Shown here in pieces: positions 8,032-14,847 of a stretch of 21,058 bases of DNA. Below the pieces are notes generated by a model, which saw nothing but the letters and a program-made list of their open reading frames with translations, was not told where the DNA came from and searched no databases. Position numbers and translations under genes: made by a program. This DNA is from a virus. The number at the start of each line of letters is the position of its first letter. The stretch's first letter is position 1. The DNA is taken from IMG/VR virus record IMGVR_UViG_3300023179_000596, positions 1-21,058 of that record. One strand, given 5' to 3'.

Positions 8032-8979
8032 ATGAGTGAACAAACCACGGGAATAGTGATTATGGCTTTTGGAAAGTCAGCCTATCACGAAATGGCCTAC
8101 AACTTTGCAATATCGGTTAAGGCTAATGACAGAGACCTCCCCATTCAGTTGATATGCGACAGCAAGGATGTGCTTTTGCCAAGCAAGTATTGGGTCTTTG
8201 ACATTATTACGATTATTGACCAAGAGGACTTGTACTCTGGTCGTGGGTTCAGCCCAGGTAGAGCCAAGACGAGAATGGACAAGTATTTAGCCTTTGACAA
8301 CAACTTGTATTTTGACACCGATGGCGTGGCGTTAAAGTCTTTACAGCCATTGATTGACTTGCTTCTTGCGTTACCTGAAATCGGTTATTTCTATTCGCAA
8401 GTAGCCTCTTGGGACAACCCAAGAGGAGGAACGCCCAAGGCGAACTTAAAAAGGGATGGAGCGGATTTCCCTGCAATGCAATGGGCTACTCTTGACGCCA
8501 TTTGGGAGTTCCACGAACTTGACGATGATGCCGAAGTTGTGGCGATAAACAGCTCGTTTATGTTCCTTCGCAAAGGGCAGAAGCTCACCAATTTCTTTGA
8601 GCAAGTAAGGGACAACATTGACAATGGAATCCCTGTGGATAGGCTTAAAATGGCTTGGGGAGGCACTTATCCTGATGAACTCGCCTTCAACATCGCTTGT
8701 GCCCAATACAAGATTGACCCGTTTTGCGGCGTGAATCCTGTTTACTTTCAATACCGAAATGCTTTATCGGCCAAGGTTATTCCTTGGATGAACGAGAACT
8801 ATTATGTTCTTGGGTTATTTGGTGGGGCGGGTTTTTCGCACAATTCGGCTTGGGAGCATTCCTGTGCCCTTTTGGGGCAATACCACGCCAAGTTCGGATT
8901 GACACACGAGTACAAGTGGCACAACCTTGTGAGACAAAAGCACGCAGGACAGCAAAAGCAGCTGATACGATGGAAATGA
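8032..8979 (+). CDS. GT-A fold glycosyltransferase (cassette gene 1)
   Basis: The 315-residue cytosolic protein begins with a first Rossmann-type strand (TGIVIMAFG), so the start cannot be far downstream of 8032. A typical metal- and nucleotide-sugar-binding DxD is at residues 95-97 (YFDTDG), preceded by RAKTRMDKYLAF as in GT-A enzymes that read a host or glycan acceptor. Further on, AINSSFMFLRKG and WGGTYPDELAFNIA resemble the acceptor/catalytic half of GT8-like enzymes. There are no membrane segments. It is the first gene of a five-gene sugar cassette and shares ATGA with the next gene. The transferred sugar cannot be read from the sequence. The family is best described as a poorly classified GT-A glycosyltransferase. 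Confidence 0.7.
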   Translation: MSEQTTGIVIMAFGKSAYHEMAYNFAISVKANDRDLPIQLICDSKDVLLPSKYWVFDIITIIDQEDLYSGRGFSPGRAKTRMDKYLAFDNNLYFDTDGVALKSLQPLIDLLLALPEIGYFYSQVASWDNPRGGTPKANLKRDGADFPAMQWATLDAIWEFHELDDDAEVVAINSSFMFLRKGQKLTNFFEQVRDNIDNGIPVDRLKMAWGGTYPDELAFNIACAQYKIDPFCGVNPVYFQYRNALSAKVIPWMNENYYVLGLFGGAGFSHNSAWEHSCALLGQYHAKFGLTHEYKWHNLVRQKHAGQQKQLIRWK

Positions 8980-9617
8980 GCGGATTCATTTCGGTAATAA
9001 CCTCCTGCAAAGGCCGTATGCACCATTTGGAGGAGACTTTACCCACTTGGCTTTCGCAGATTGGAGACAATTACGAGGTTATCGTGGTGGACTATGGAGA
9101 CCCCGACAAGAGTGCCGACTATGTGGAGGCTTTGAAAGACCCAAGAGTTCGTGCTGTTAGGCACGATGCCGAAGGCTTTAACCTTAGCCACGCAAGAAAC
9201 ATTGGTGCTTTGGCTGCTTCGGAGAAGGCGGATACCTTTATGTTTATTGATGCGGATGCGTTGATGACCAACCATTCGTTCTTGAATTACCACAAGATGA
9301 AGGTTATGGAAGGAGGAACATTTGTAACGGGATGGCGATATGGCGATGGTACGGGATGTTGTATGATTTGGAAGGAGTTGTTTTACAGAGCGAAGGGTTA
9401 CAACGAGGTAGTGGATGGGTGGGGCATTGACGATGTTGATTTTTATTGGAGGGTGGAGCAGATGGGCTTTGAGCAAAGGGGATTTCACAACGGTATTGAA
9501 ACGATTAAGCACGATGATGAGGACAGGGTAAGATTTTATGCGAACAAGAATATTTGGGATACCAATGATAGAAACCATCGGCTTTCCAAGAGGACTTTCA
9601 TAAGTTGCATACCGTGA
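8976..9617 (+). CDS. GT2-type glycosyltransferase with GT7C-like motif (cassette gene 2)
   Basis: The 213-residue protein should transfer a sugar from a nucleotide donor. It has the GT2 opening (SVITSCKGRMHHLEETLP, then YEVIVVDYGDPD), a donor/metal motif FIDADAL with D92 and D94, and the galactosyltransferase C-terminal signature G-W-G-I-D-D-V-D-F at 148-156. That combination is typical of galactosyl/N-acetylgalactosaminyl-transferases related to chondroitin-synthase domains. The start at 8976 is chosen because its ATGA overlaps the stop of gene 1 and the GT2 fold begins right there; the ATG at 8970 is also possible. The open frame extends upstream to 8724, but that part overlaps gene 1 and does not look like a GT domain. 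No signal peptide or membrane helix is present. Confidence 0.85.
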   Translation: MSGFISVITSCKGRMHHLEETLPTWLSQIGDNYEVIVVDYGDPDKSADYVEALKDPRVRAVRHDAEGFNLSHARNIGALAASEKADTFMFIDADALMTNHSFLNYHKMKVMEGGTFVTGWRYGDGTGCCMIWKELFYRAKGYNEVVDGWGIDDVDFYWRVEQMGFEQRGFHNGIETIKHDDEDRVRFYANKNIWDTNDRNHRLSKRTFISCIP

Positions 9618-10477
9618 GCATTAAGGTAAGGGCAATATGTAATTGGACTGATTCTACGTCTTTGAATCGCAGGATTATGGAGCAGTCTTTATGGAGTGAG
9701 GCCGATGGCATTGAGTTTGTTGATGACGATTCCTATGATTGGCTTGTAGTGTTTAACGACAAAAGAGGGGCAGAGCCTCGTGTCCCCAAGGAACGAGTCA
9801 TAGGTTTCATCCAAGAGCCACCAGACCACGATTTCTTTGACCGAGGCATTGGGTCTTACTGCTCCGTTGTTTACACTTGCACCGAGCCACAAGCCTATGG
9901 TATTGAGGGCAACTTGGTTGGGTTTCCTTGCGGTATGTTTTACCACATGGATGGGCCTTTGTCGGATTACCTTGACGGCTTTGACAAGCGGAGGGCGATA
10001 AGCATGGTAACGAGCAACATCGCCCACGGATTTTACCTCTTTAGATATAAGATAGCCAAGGAACTTGCCTCTTGCGGATGGGTTGATGTTTATGGCCGTG
10101 GCTTGAATGTAAGGGGATGCAAGGGCGAACTCGGCAACAAGGCCGATGGGTTGATTCCTTACAAGTTCTCGGTATGTATGGAGAACGGCATTTGGAACGA
10201 TTACATCTCCGACAAGATTATTGATGCTGTTCTATGTAGAACCGTTCCGATTTATGTGGGGGCAAGGAACATCCACGAGCATATCCCTTTTGCCATTCGC
10301 CTTGAATCGTATGGCAACGCTTCCTTTGCAAAGGCCGAGATTGAACACATCGTGTCTTCAGTTGATTACGATTTCATTCTGCCACAAATGAACGCTTGGG
10401 TTCATAAGTATGCGAACGAATACACGATTTACTCAAAGATAAAAAACCACATTTATAGTGAAAAAAGTATTTCTTGA
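9614..10477 (+). CDS. GT10 fucosyltransferase-like glycosyltransferase (cassette gene 3)
   Basis: The 287-residue protein carries the GT10 donor-site signature: VYGRGLN (about 159-165), GCKGELGNK, then IPYKFSVCMENG (181-192), NDYISDKIIDAVL and TVPIYVGARN. GT10 enzymes are mostly alpha-1,3/1,4-fucosyltransferases using GDP-fucose, although the sugar used by phage members is not fixed by the motif. The start is taken as the GTG at 9614 because it forms a GTGA overlap with gene 2; a TTG at 9605 is in frame but less likely. There is no signal peptide, as in bacterial GT10 enzymes. The gene overlaps the next one by 20 bases. Family assignment is secure; the acceptor is unknown. Confidence 0.88.
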   Translation: MSIKVRAICNWTDSTSLNRRIMEQSLWSEADGIEFVDDDSYDWLVVFNDKRGAEPRVPKERVIGFIQEPPDHDFFDRGIGSYCSVVYTCTEPQAYGIEGNLVGFPCGMFYHMDGPLSDYLDGFDKRRAISMVTSNIAHGFYLFRYKIAKELASCGWVDVYGRGLNVRGCKGELGNKADGLIPYKFSVCMENGIWNDYISDKIIDAVLCRTVPIYVGARNIHEHIPFAIRLESYGNASFAKAEIEHIVSSVDYDFILPQMNAWVHKYANEYTIYSKIKNHIYSEKSIS

Positions 10478-11042
10478 TTGCGGAACGCACCTTTGCGAGG
10501 GGCTGAATCACTTTATCGCAAACGGCCTTATAGACAATTCCTTTGAGGTACACACCTTTGAGGCCAATCCTGCCTGCAACATAGGCGAGAGAGTCAAGGA
10601 TTTGCCTATCAAGGTCAAATGCCACAATGTAGCCGTTTGGGTAAAGGACGGTTATGTTCAGTTCAACCAAGAGAACCACAAGAAAAGTGGGAGCAACTCG
10701 CCGACAGACGGGGCTTCTGACATTGACGGATGGGGTTCTTCAGTAAGCGAAACGGGCTTTGTTCATGCCGGATATGATACGCAAGTAAAAGTCAAGAGCA
10801 TTGACTTTTCCAAATTCCTGGGCAAGTTCTCCAAAGATGATTTGATTTACTGCAAGATGGACATTGAGGGAAGCGAGTTTTTCGTGTTGAGGCATTTGAT
10901 TGAAACGGGTGAGATTGCTAAGATTAACACCCTTTTCGTTGAGTTTCATCCGATAAACATTGCCTGTGAATCTCAAAAAACGATTGATGGCCTGGTTCAC
11001 CACATTAAGAGCCACGGGGTTGATGTGAAGATGTGGTGGTAA
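10458..11042 (+). CDS. FkbM-type SAM-dependent methyltransferase (cassette gene 4)
   Basis: The 194-residue protein has the SAM-binding motif I at its very N-terminus (FLDCGTHLCEG, residues 5-15), an acidic second-strand residue (HTFEANP) and the FkbM hallmark MDIEGSEFFVLRHL starting at residue 134. FkbM enzymes are O-methyltransferases that often methylate sugar hydroxyls in glycan and antibiotic clusters. The GTG at 10458 is needed because motif I starts five codons later; it lies inside the end of the GT10 gene. The position between glycosyltransferases suggests that it methylates the glycan they build. Which hydroxyl is modified cannot be told. No membrane or export signals are seen. Confidence 0.88.
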   Translation: MKKVFLDCGTHLCEGLNHFIANGLIDNSFEVHTFEANPACNIGERVKDLPIKVKCHNVAVWVKDGYVQFNQENHKKSGSNSPTDGASDIDGWGSSVSETGFVHAGYDTQVKVKSIDFSKFLGKFSKDDLIYCKMDIEGSEFFVLRHLIETGEIAKINTLFVEFHPINIACESQKTIDGLVHHIKSHGVDVKMWW

Positions 11043-11055
11043 TTGATTTACACGG

Positions 11056-11658
11056 ATGCGACTTGTAGCCATAAACTATGCCACGGAAGATTACTTATCC
11101 GCAGCAAGAGCGCAGGCGAGAGATTACAGCATCCCTGTAAAGACGTACCAAGACGAAAAAAAGCACATAAGGGGCAATGGTTGGTGGAGGTGGAAGCCCA
11201 AAATAATCTTGGACGCTTTGATGGGCCTTGGCGAAGATGAAGCCTTGATTTACTTTGATTCAAGAGACATCCACACCCAAGTGCATTTTGACCTTGCAAA
11301 GGAGTACCTTACCGACAATCCTTTGCTTTTGAGGAAAGACTATCATCCGCATATCCGTTACACGAAGGGCGATTGCTATGCCTTGATGGATTGTATGCGG
11401 TTTTTCAACGAAGAGCCAATTCAATTAGAGGCTGGATTTATAGGGCTTCGTAAGACGGACTTTACGATTGCCTTTATGAAGGAATGGAGTAAATGGCTTG
11501 ACGTTGATAAAGTTGTGAACGATGACCCAAGCGAATATCCGAATCACCCCTCGTTTATTGACCACCGGCACGACCAAAGCGTTTTAATGAATCTCGCCTT
11601 AATACACGACCTCCCTATGGTGACTATTCACGGCATTGATTGCAATAAAAGGCCATAA
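11056..11658 (+). CDS. Small GT-A-like glycosyltransferase (cassette gene 5)
   Basis: The 200-residue protein starts at the first in-frame ATG after an in-frame TGA at 11044. It contains RGNGWWRWKPKIILDAL (residues 39-55), a stretch typical of small capsule/polysaccharide glycosyltransferases with the pattern YWRWKP. An acidic metal-site candidate YFDSRD follows (D68, D71), and then HDQSVLMNLA (172-181), which resembles the late catalytic Asp region of such enzymes. It lies 13 bases after the methyltransferase and ends the cassette. It lacks a canonical DxD, so activity is less certain than for genes 2 and 3. No signal peptide or membrane helix is visible. Confidence 0.6.
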   Translation: MRLVAINYATEDYLSAARAQARDYSIPVKTYQDEKKHIRGNGWWRWKPKIILDALMGLGEDEALIYFDSRDIHTQVHFDLAKEYLTDNPLLLRKDYHPHIRYTKGDCYALMDCMRFFNEEPIQLEAGFIGLRKTDFTIAFMKEWSKWLDVDKVVNDDPSEYPNHPSFIDHRHDQSVLMNLALIHDLPMVTIHGIDCNKRP

Positions 11659-11665
11659 GCACACC

Positions 11666-11697
11666 TTTCGCAAATAGCGAATTATACCTTAATTTTG
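11666..11697 (+). promoter_or_regulatory. Promoter for the head module
   Basis: TAATTTTG at 11690-11697 matches TAnnTTTG. TTTCG at 11666-11670 could be a degenerate -33 element with about 19 bases between. Transcription would start near 11702, giving a leader of about 50 bases before the portal ATG. A small TTCGC-AAATA-GCGAA hairpin (11667-11681) lies inside the promoter but has no T run, so I see no clear terminator for the sugar cassette. Confidence 0.55.
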
Positions 11698-11750
11698 AGC
11701 GTAAAATCATTCTCAATGTGCAAATGCAGAGGCGGTAAAAAGCGATAATT

Positions 11751-13616
11751 ATGACAACAGAGGAAATTCTGCCGTTGTTAGACCATATCATAGCGGAGTA
11801 CAAGAAGTACGAGGTTAAGAAAAAGTCTGACAAGTTCTATATTCCCGATTTCTACCCAACCTACAAGGCTTGTGTGGAGATGGAGATGAGGCTTCGGATT
11901 CACTCCGATTACGATGCCTTCCCCGAAAAGCTATTTCGAGAGAAAGCTCCCAACGAGCTTCCCCACGAGTTCAATTACCGAAAGAACATTTACAAGCCGA
12001 TTACCGTTCCTTACTTCCATAAGGCGGTAAACATTGCGGGGAGGGTATGGAACAGGCAGAATTACGAGGTTCGCTTTGAGGATGCCTCTCAGGAAAAGTA
12101 TTTCAATGAGGAATATCCTCGTTTTGGCTCGTTAGAGAATTACTTTCAGCAGATTACCAACTTTATGACCTTGACCGACCCCAATGCGGTCTTGGCCATT
12201 ATGCCCACCGACCTTCAATACTTTGAGGATGGAACGTTTAATGACACGGTAGAAACCACTCCCGTTGCCCGTTGCTTTCACTCCAAGCGAGTTTGGGGGT
12301 GGAAAGAGAATGAGTATGCTATCCTAAAAGCCGATTACGGCTCGGAGGTTGAGCATGGTCGTGTTAAGTCCGATGAAGGCTTGGTATTCTACATCTTTGA
12401 TAAGAATGAGATTCAGATAGCCAAGCAAATCGGGAAGAAGGGCGATTACGAGTTTGAGATAGAGCTTTACTATCGCCACAACCTTGGTTATTTGCCTTGC
12501 ACGAGGCTCGGAGGTATTTCGGTGCAGGAACACGGAGATTACTATTTCCAATCGTTTTACACCCCTGCTATCCCTGCATTAGACCAAGCCGTGTGCGATT
12601 TCAGCACCTTGCAGATGTCCAAGTTCAGCCACGCTTTCTTGCAGAAGTGGGAGTATGTGGATGATTGCGATAAGTGTAACGGATCGGGGCAGATTGAGGA
12701 GGCTTTAGGCTTTGAGGAGAAGGTGGCGATTGCTTGTTCAAATTGCGGAGGTTCTGGCACGAAGCGAATGTTCGGCCCGATGTCTGTCTATCAAGTGCAG
12801 ACCCCGAATCGCTTTACTACCGAGGTGGAAACTAAGGTGAACATCCCTCCTGCGGGTTTCATTGAGTTAGACCCACAGATTCTTGATTTCTTGAACAAAC
12901 AAGTCATTACGAATATTCAAATGGCCTTTGAGTTGTTGTCTATTGACGTAATGAACAACGAGAAGATTTCGGGAAGGGAAACCGCCACAGGTAAGGCTAT
13001 TGACAGGGAGGAATTGTATTCCTTCCTGCTCCGTTTTGCCAACACCATCTTTGCCGACTATGAGTTCGCTATGGACACGATTGGGAGGATGCGTTATGGG
13101 GATGCTTGGTCTATGCCTGCGGTTCGCTATCCGCAGAACTTTGAGATGCGTACCGATGCGGAATTGACCGCAGAGATTAAGTTAGCTCCGACCTTTTCCA
13201 AGGCGATGTTGGCACAGCAGTACCTTGACACTCGCTTTCCCATTCAGGAGGAGAAGAGTGCGATAATGAAGTTGAGCGTGCAGGTTGATCCGTTCTTCAA
13301 TCTTGAAACGAGGGATGTCTTGGCGTTGGTTGCTTCGGGCATTGCCCCCAAGTGGAAGGCGATAATGCACTTTGAGTTGGAGTCTTTGATTAAGGAGGCT
13401 TTGTCGGAGAACGAGCAGTTCTTGACGCTGACCTTGGCCGAGCAGAAGGCGGTGTTGATAGAGATGGCCAAGAAGTTAGTGCCAGAGGATGAAGGCTCTT
13501 CGAGGCTTACTGCTCAGAGCGTTATGAACGCACGGACGGCTGTACCTGCCGCACCGGTAGAGGAAGAAGAAGATGAAGAAGGCGAGGAGGAAGAGGAGGA
13601 GGAGGAAGAATCGTAA
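11751..13616 (+). CDS. Portal protein with DnaJ-like zinc motif
   Basis: The 621-residue protein is read as the portal, the ring through which DNA enters and leaves the capsid. Its size, mixed helical fold, position directly before the Mu F-like minor head protein, scaffold and capsid genes, and segments such as NYRKNIYKPITVPYF, PAIPALDQAVCDF and ATGKAIDREELYSFL fit portals of Bacteroidota siphoviruses. An insert at about 300-340 carries C306-x2-C309-NGSG and C329-x2-C332-GGSG, the repeat of the DnaJ cysteine-rich domain. The C-terminus (about 603-621) is almost pure Glu/Asp. Its GAG/GAA codons create the ribosome-binding site of the next gene. The start at 11751 follows a -7 box and a leader of about 50 bases. 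No Shine-Dalgarno sequence is seen. Confidence 0.85.
   Translation: MTTEEILPLLDHIIAEYKKYEVKKKSDKFYIPDFYPTYKACVEMEMRLRIHSDYDAFPEKLFREKAPNELPHEFNYRKNIYKPITVPYFHKAVNIAGRVWNRQNYEVRFEDASQEKYFNEEYPRFGSLENYFQQITNFMTLTDPNAVLAIMPTDLQYFEDGTFNDTVETTPVARCFHSKRVWGWKENEYAILKADYGSEVEHGRVKSDEGLVFYIFDKNEIQIAKQIGKKGDYEFEIELYYRHNLGYLPCTRLGGISVQEHGDYYFQSFYTPAIPALDQAVCDFSTLQMSKFSHAFLQKWEYVDDCDKCNGSGQIEEALGFEEKVAIACSNCGGSGTKRMFGPMSVYQVQTPNRFTTEVETKVNIPPAGFIELDPQILDFLNKQVITNIQMAFELLSIDVMNNEKISGRETATGKAIDREELYSFLLRFANTIFADYEFAMDTIGRMRYGDAWSMPAVRYPQNFEMRTDAELTAEIKLAPTFSKAMLAQQYLDTRFPIQEEKSAIMKLSVQVDPFFNLETRDVLALVASGIAPKWKAIMHFELESLIKEALSENEQFLTLTLAEQKAVLIEMAKKLVPEDEGSSRLTAQSVMNARTAVPAAPVEEEEDEEGEEEEEEEEES
12666..12746 (+). 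other. DnaJ-type CxxCxGxG pair encoded inside the portal
   Basis: Two motifs, CDKCNGSG (from C306) and CSNCGGSG (from C329), are 20 residues apart between the inner cysteines. In the DnaJ family two such motifs form one four-Cys zinc site. Here they would form a single zinc-ribbon hairpin projecting from the portal body. The motif is seen directly; zinc binding is inferred. Confidence 0.8.
13594..13605 (+). promoter_or_regulatory. Shine-Dalgarno-like AGGAGGAGGAGG in the portal's acidic tail
   Basis: AGGAGGAGGAGG lies 12 bases before the ATG at 13618 and is part of the Glu codons ending the portal gene. It supports 13618 as the start of the minor head protein, although the spacing is longer than usual. 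Confidence 0.5.
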
Positions 13617-13617
13617 T

Positions 13618-14424
13618 ATGACTTTAGAGCAAATTCAGTCCAAGAAGCAGAAGAACTTGGACACGATTGGCGAGGAGTTTGGCAAGCAGGTGGAGGAATC
13701 GCAGAACGAGGTTCTGCCCCTTATCATTGCCCTGCTCGCCTTATTTGATTACGACAAGGATGGGAACATCTCGTTTGACACGGCCAATTACGCTCGTGTC
13801 AATGCCTTTATGGATGGAGTGGATGGGGCCGTTGCCGGGAGCAAGTATTTTGATGCCTTGGTCTTCTTGATGGGCAAGGTGGATGCCCAGGCCGAACTTA
13901 CCAGAGAGATGTACCGCAAGATGGGCCTTGACCCCGATGCGGTTTCAGGCATTGATTACGAGGCCCAAGCGACCTCTATGCTTGAGGACTTGACCAACTT
14001 TAAGTCGGGCTTTTCAACGGCCTTGAGAAACTTTATCCTTGCGTCTATTGCCTCTGGCTCTGACCGAACCGCTTTGGAGGAGGGCATTGCCCAAATCGTG
14101 AAAGGGGGTGGTGGAAAAAAGGGGTTGCTCTTTGACACGGCCACGCTTACGGCTGACACGATGTTTGCGGTGATTGACCGCTCCTTCACCTTTGCGATGG
14201 GCGAGGCTTTGGGCATTAAGAAATACTTGTACGCAGGAGGCTTAGTAAACGATTCTCGGCCATTTTGTGTGGCGAGGGATGGTAAGGTATTCACGAAGGA
14301 AGAAGTGCGCTCCTGGGGCAAATTAGGCGATTGGAAGGGCAAGATTGTTGGCACCGATGAATCCACCATTTTTATCTACTTGGGAGGCTATCGTTGCAGG
14401 CATTGGCTTATCCCTCAAGTTTAG
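13618..14424 (+). CDS. Mu F-like minor head (head morphogenesis) protein
   Basis: The 268-residue protein follows the portal by one base. The first ~200 residues are helical and Ala/Leu/Asp-rich. The end carries the Mu gpF/SPP1 gp7-like signature: NDSRPFCVARDGKVFTKEE (N211-C217 onward) and GGYRCRHWLIP (C260, H262), the Cys/His pattern typical of this family. Such proteins are packaged in small numbers with the portal and act in head assembly or early DNA delivery. The start at 13618 is preferred over the in-frame ATG at 13573, which would add a run of Lys/Arg created by reading the portal's Glu codons in another frame. FDYDKDGNISFD (about residues 43-54) looks like an EF-hand-type DxDxNG loop, an unusual feature for the family. 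Confidence 0.8.
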   Translation: MTLEQIQSKKQKNLDTIGEEFGKQVEESQNEVLPLIIALLALFDYDKDGNISFDTANYARVNAFMDGVDGAVAGSKYFDALVFLMGKVDAQAELTREMYRKMGLDPDAVSGIDYEAQATSMLEDLTNFKSGFSTALRNFILASIASGSDRTALEEGIAQIVKGGGGKKGLLFDTATLTADTMFAVIDRSFTFAMGEALGIKKYLYAGGLVNDSRPFCVARDGKVFTKEEVRSWGKLGDWKGKIVGTDESTIFIYLGGYRCRHWLIPQV

Positions 14425-14440
14425 TTTGCCCATTATTGTT

Positions 14441-14448
14441 TATATTTG
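14441..14448 (+). promoter_or_regulatory. -7 box (TATATTTG) before the 14482 gene
   Basis: TATATTTG at 14441-14448 is an exact TAnnTTTG match in the 57-base gap after the minor head gene. The -33 side is weak (TTTAG near 14420). The leader would be about 30 bases, with CCTAAA repeated and CCTTTAAT at 14471-14478 just before the ATG. The promoter should serve the small acidic protein and the scaffold gene. Confidence 0.6.
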
Positions 14449-14481
14449 CGGTACAAACCTAAAACCTAAACCTTTAATCTT

Positions 14482-14847
14482 ATGAACGAAAGAATTACAG
14501 GACGATGCGTCCCTGTTCTCCGTGCGGATGGGGAGCAGATTCTCGTGACCATTGCGGTTGCGCAGAACACCGAGTTTCTCAAAAAGTACGGTATGCGTAT
14601 TCTTGATGAAACGCTGCTCCACGCCAAGCCCGAAACCTTCTCGGCTTCTATTGAGGAGTTGCCCAAGCGCAGACCGATGTTGGTGAATCAAGAGCCTGTG
14701 GCCGTTGTTTCAACGCAGGAGTTTATGGATCAGACCCCCGAAGTCCCTGCCGATGAAGAGGTGTTTGAGCAAGAGGTAGCGACCCAAGAGGAGCAGGCCG
14801 AGATTCCAACCGAAGAAACCACAACCACTAAAACCCGTAGAAAATGA
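14482..14847 (+). CDS. Small acidic protein before the scaffold gene, unknown function
   Basis: The 121-residue protein has a compact N-terminal half (ITGRCVPVLRADGEQILVTI, then LKKYGMRILDETLL). The C-terminal half is disordered and acidic (DQTPEVPADEEVFEQEV, EEQAEIPTEE) and ends with TTTTKTRRK. I do not recognise the family. It shares ATGA with the scaffold gene and is probably translated with it, which suggests a role in head assembly, such as a second scaffold component or a capsid accessory. That is inference from position. No membrane or export signal is present. Confidence 0.6.
   Translation: MNERITGRCVPVLRADGEQILVTIAVAQNTEFLKKYGMRILDETLLHAKPETFSASIEELPKRRPMLVNQEPVAVVSTQEFMDQTPEVPADEEVFEQEVATQEEQAEIPTEETTTTKTRRK

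Noticed and set aside
8724-8975. Long upstream extension of the second glycosyltransferase frame
   Set aside because: It lies wholly inside the first cassette gene in another frame and has no fold-like pattern; the GT2 domain begins at 8976.
11659-11690. Terminator for the sugar cassette
   Set aside because: The TTCGC/GCGAA hairpin has only five pairs and no T run; readthrough into the portal gene is likely.
13573-13617. Lys/Arg-rich N-terminal extension of the minor head protein
   Set aside because: It is the portal's poly-Glu codons read in another frame; the ATG at 13618 follows the portal stop and a Shine-Dalgarno-like run.
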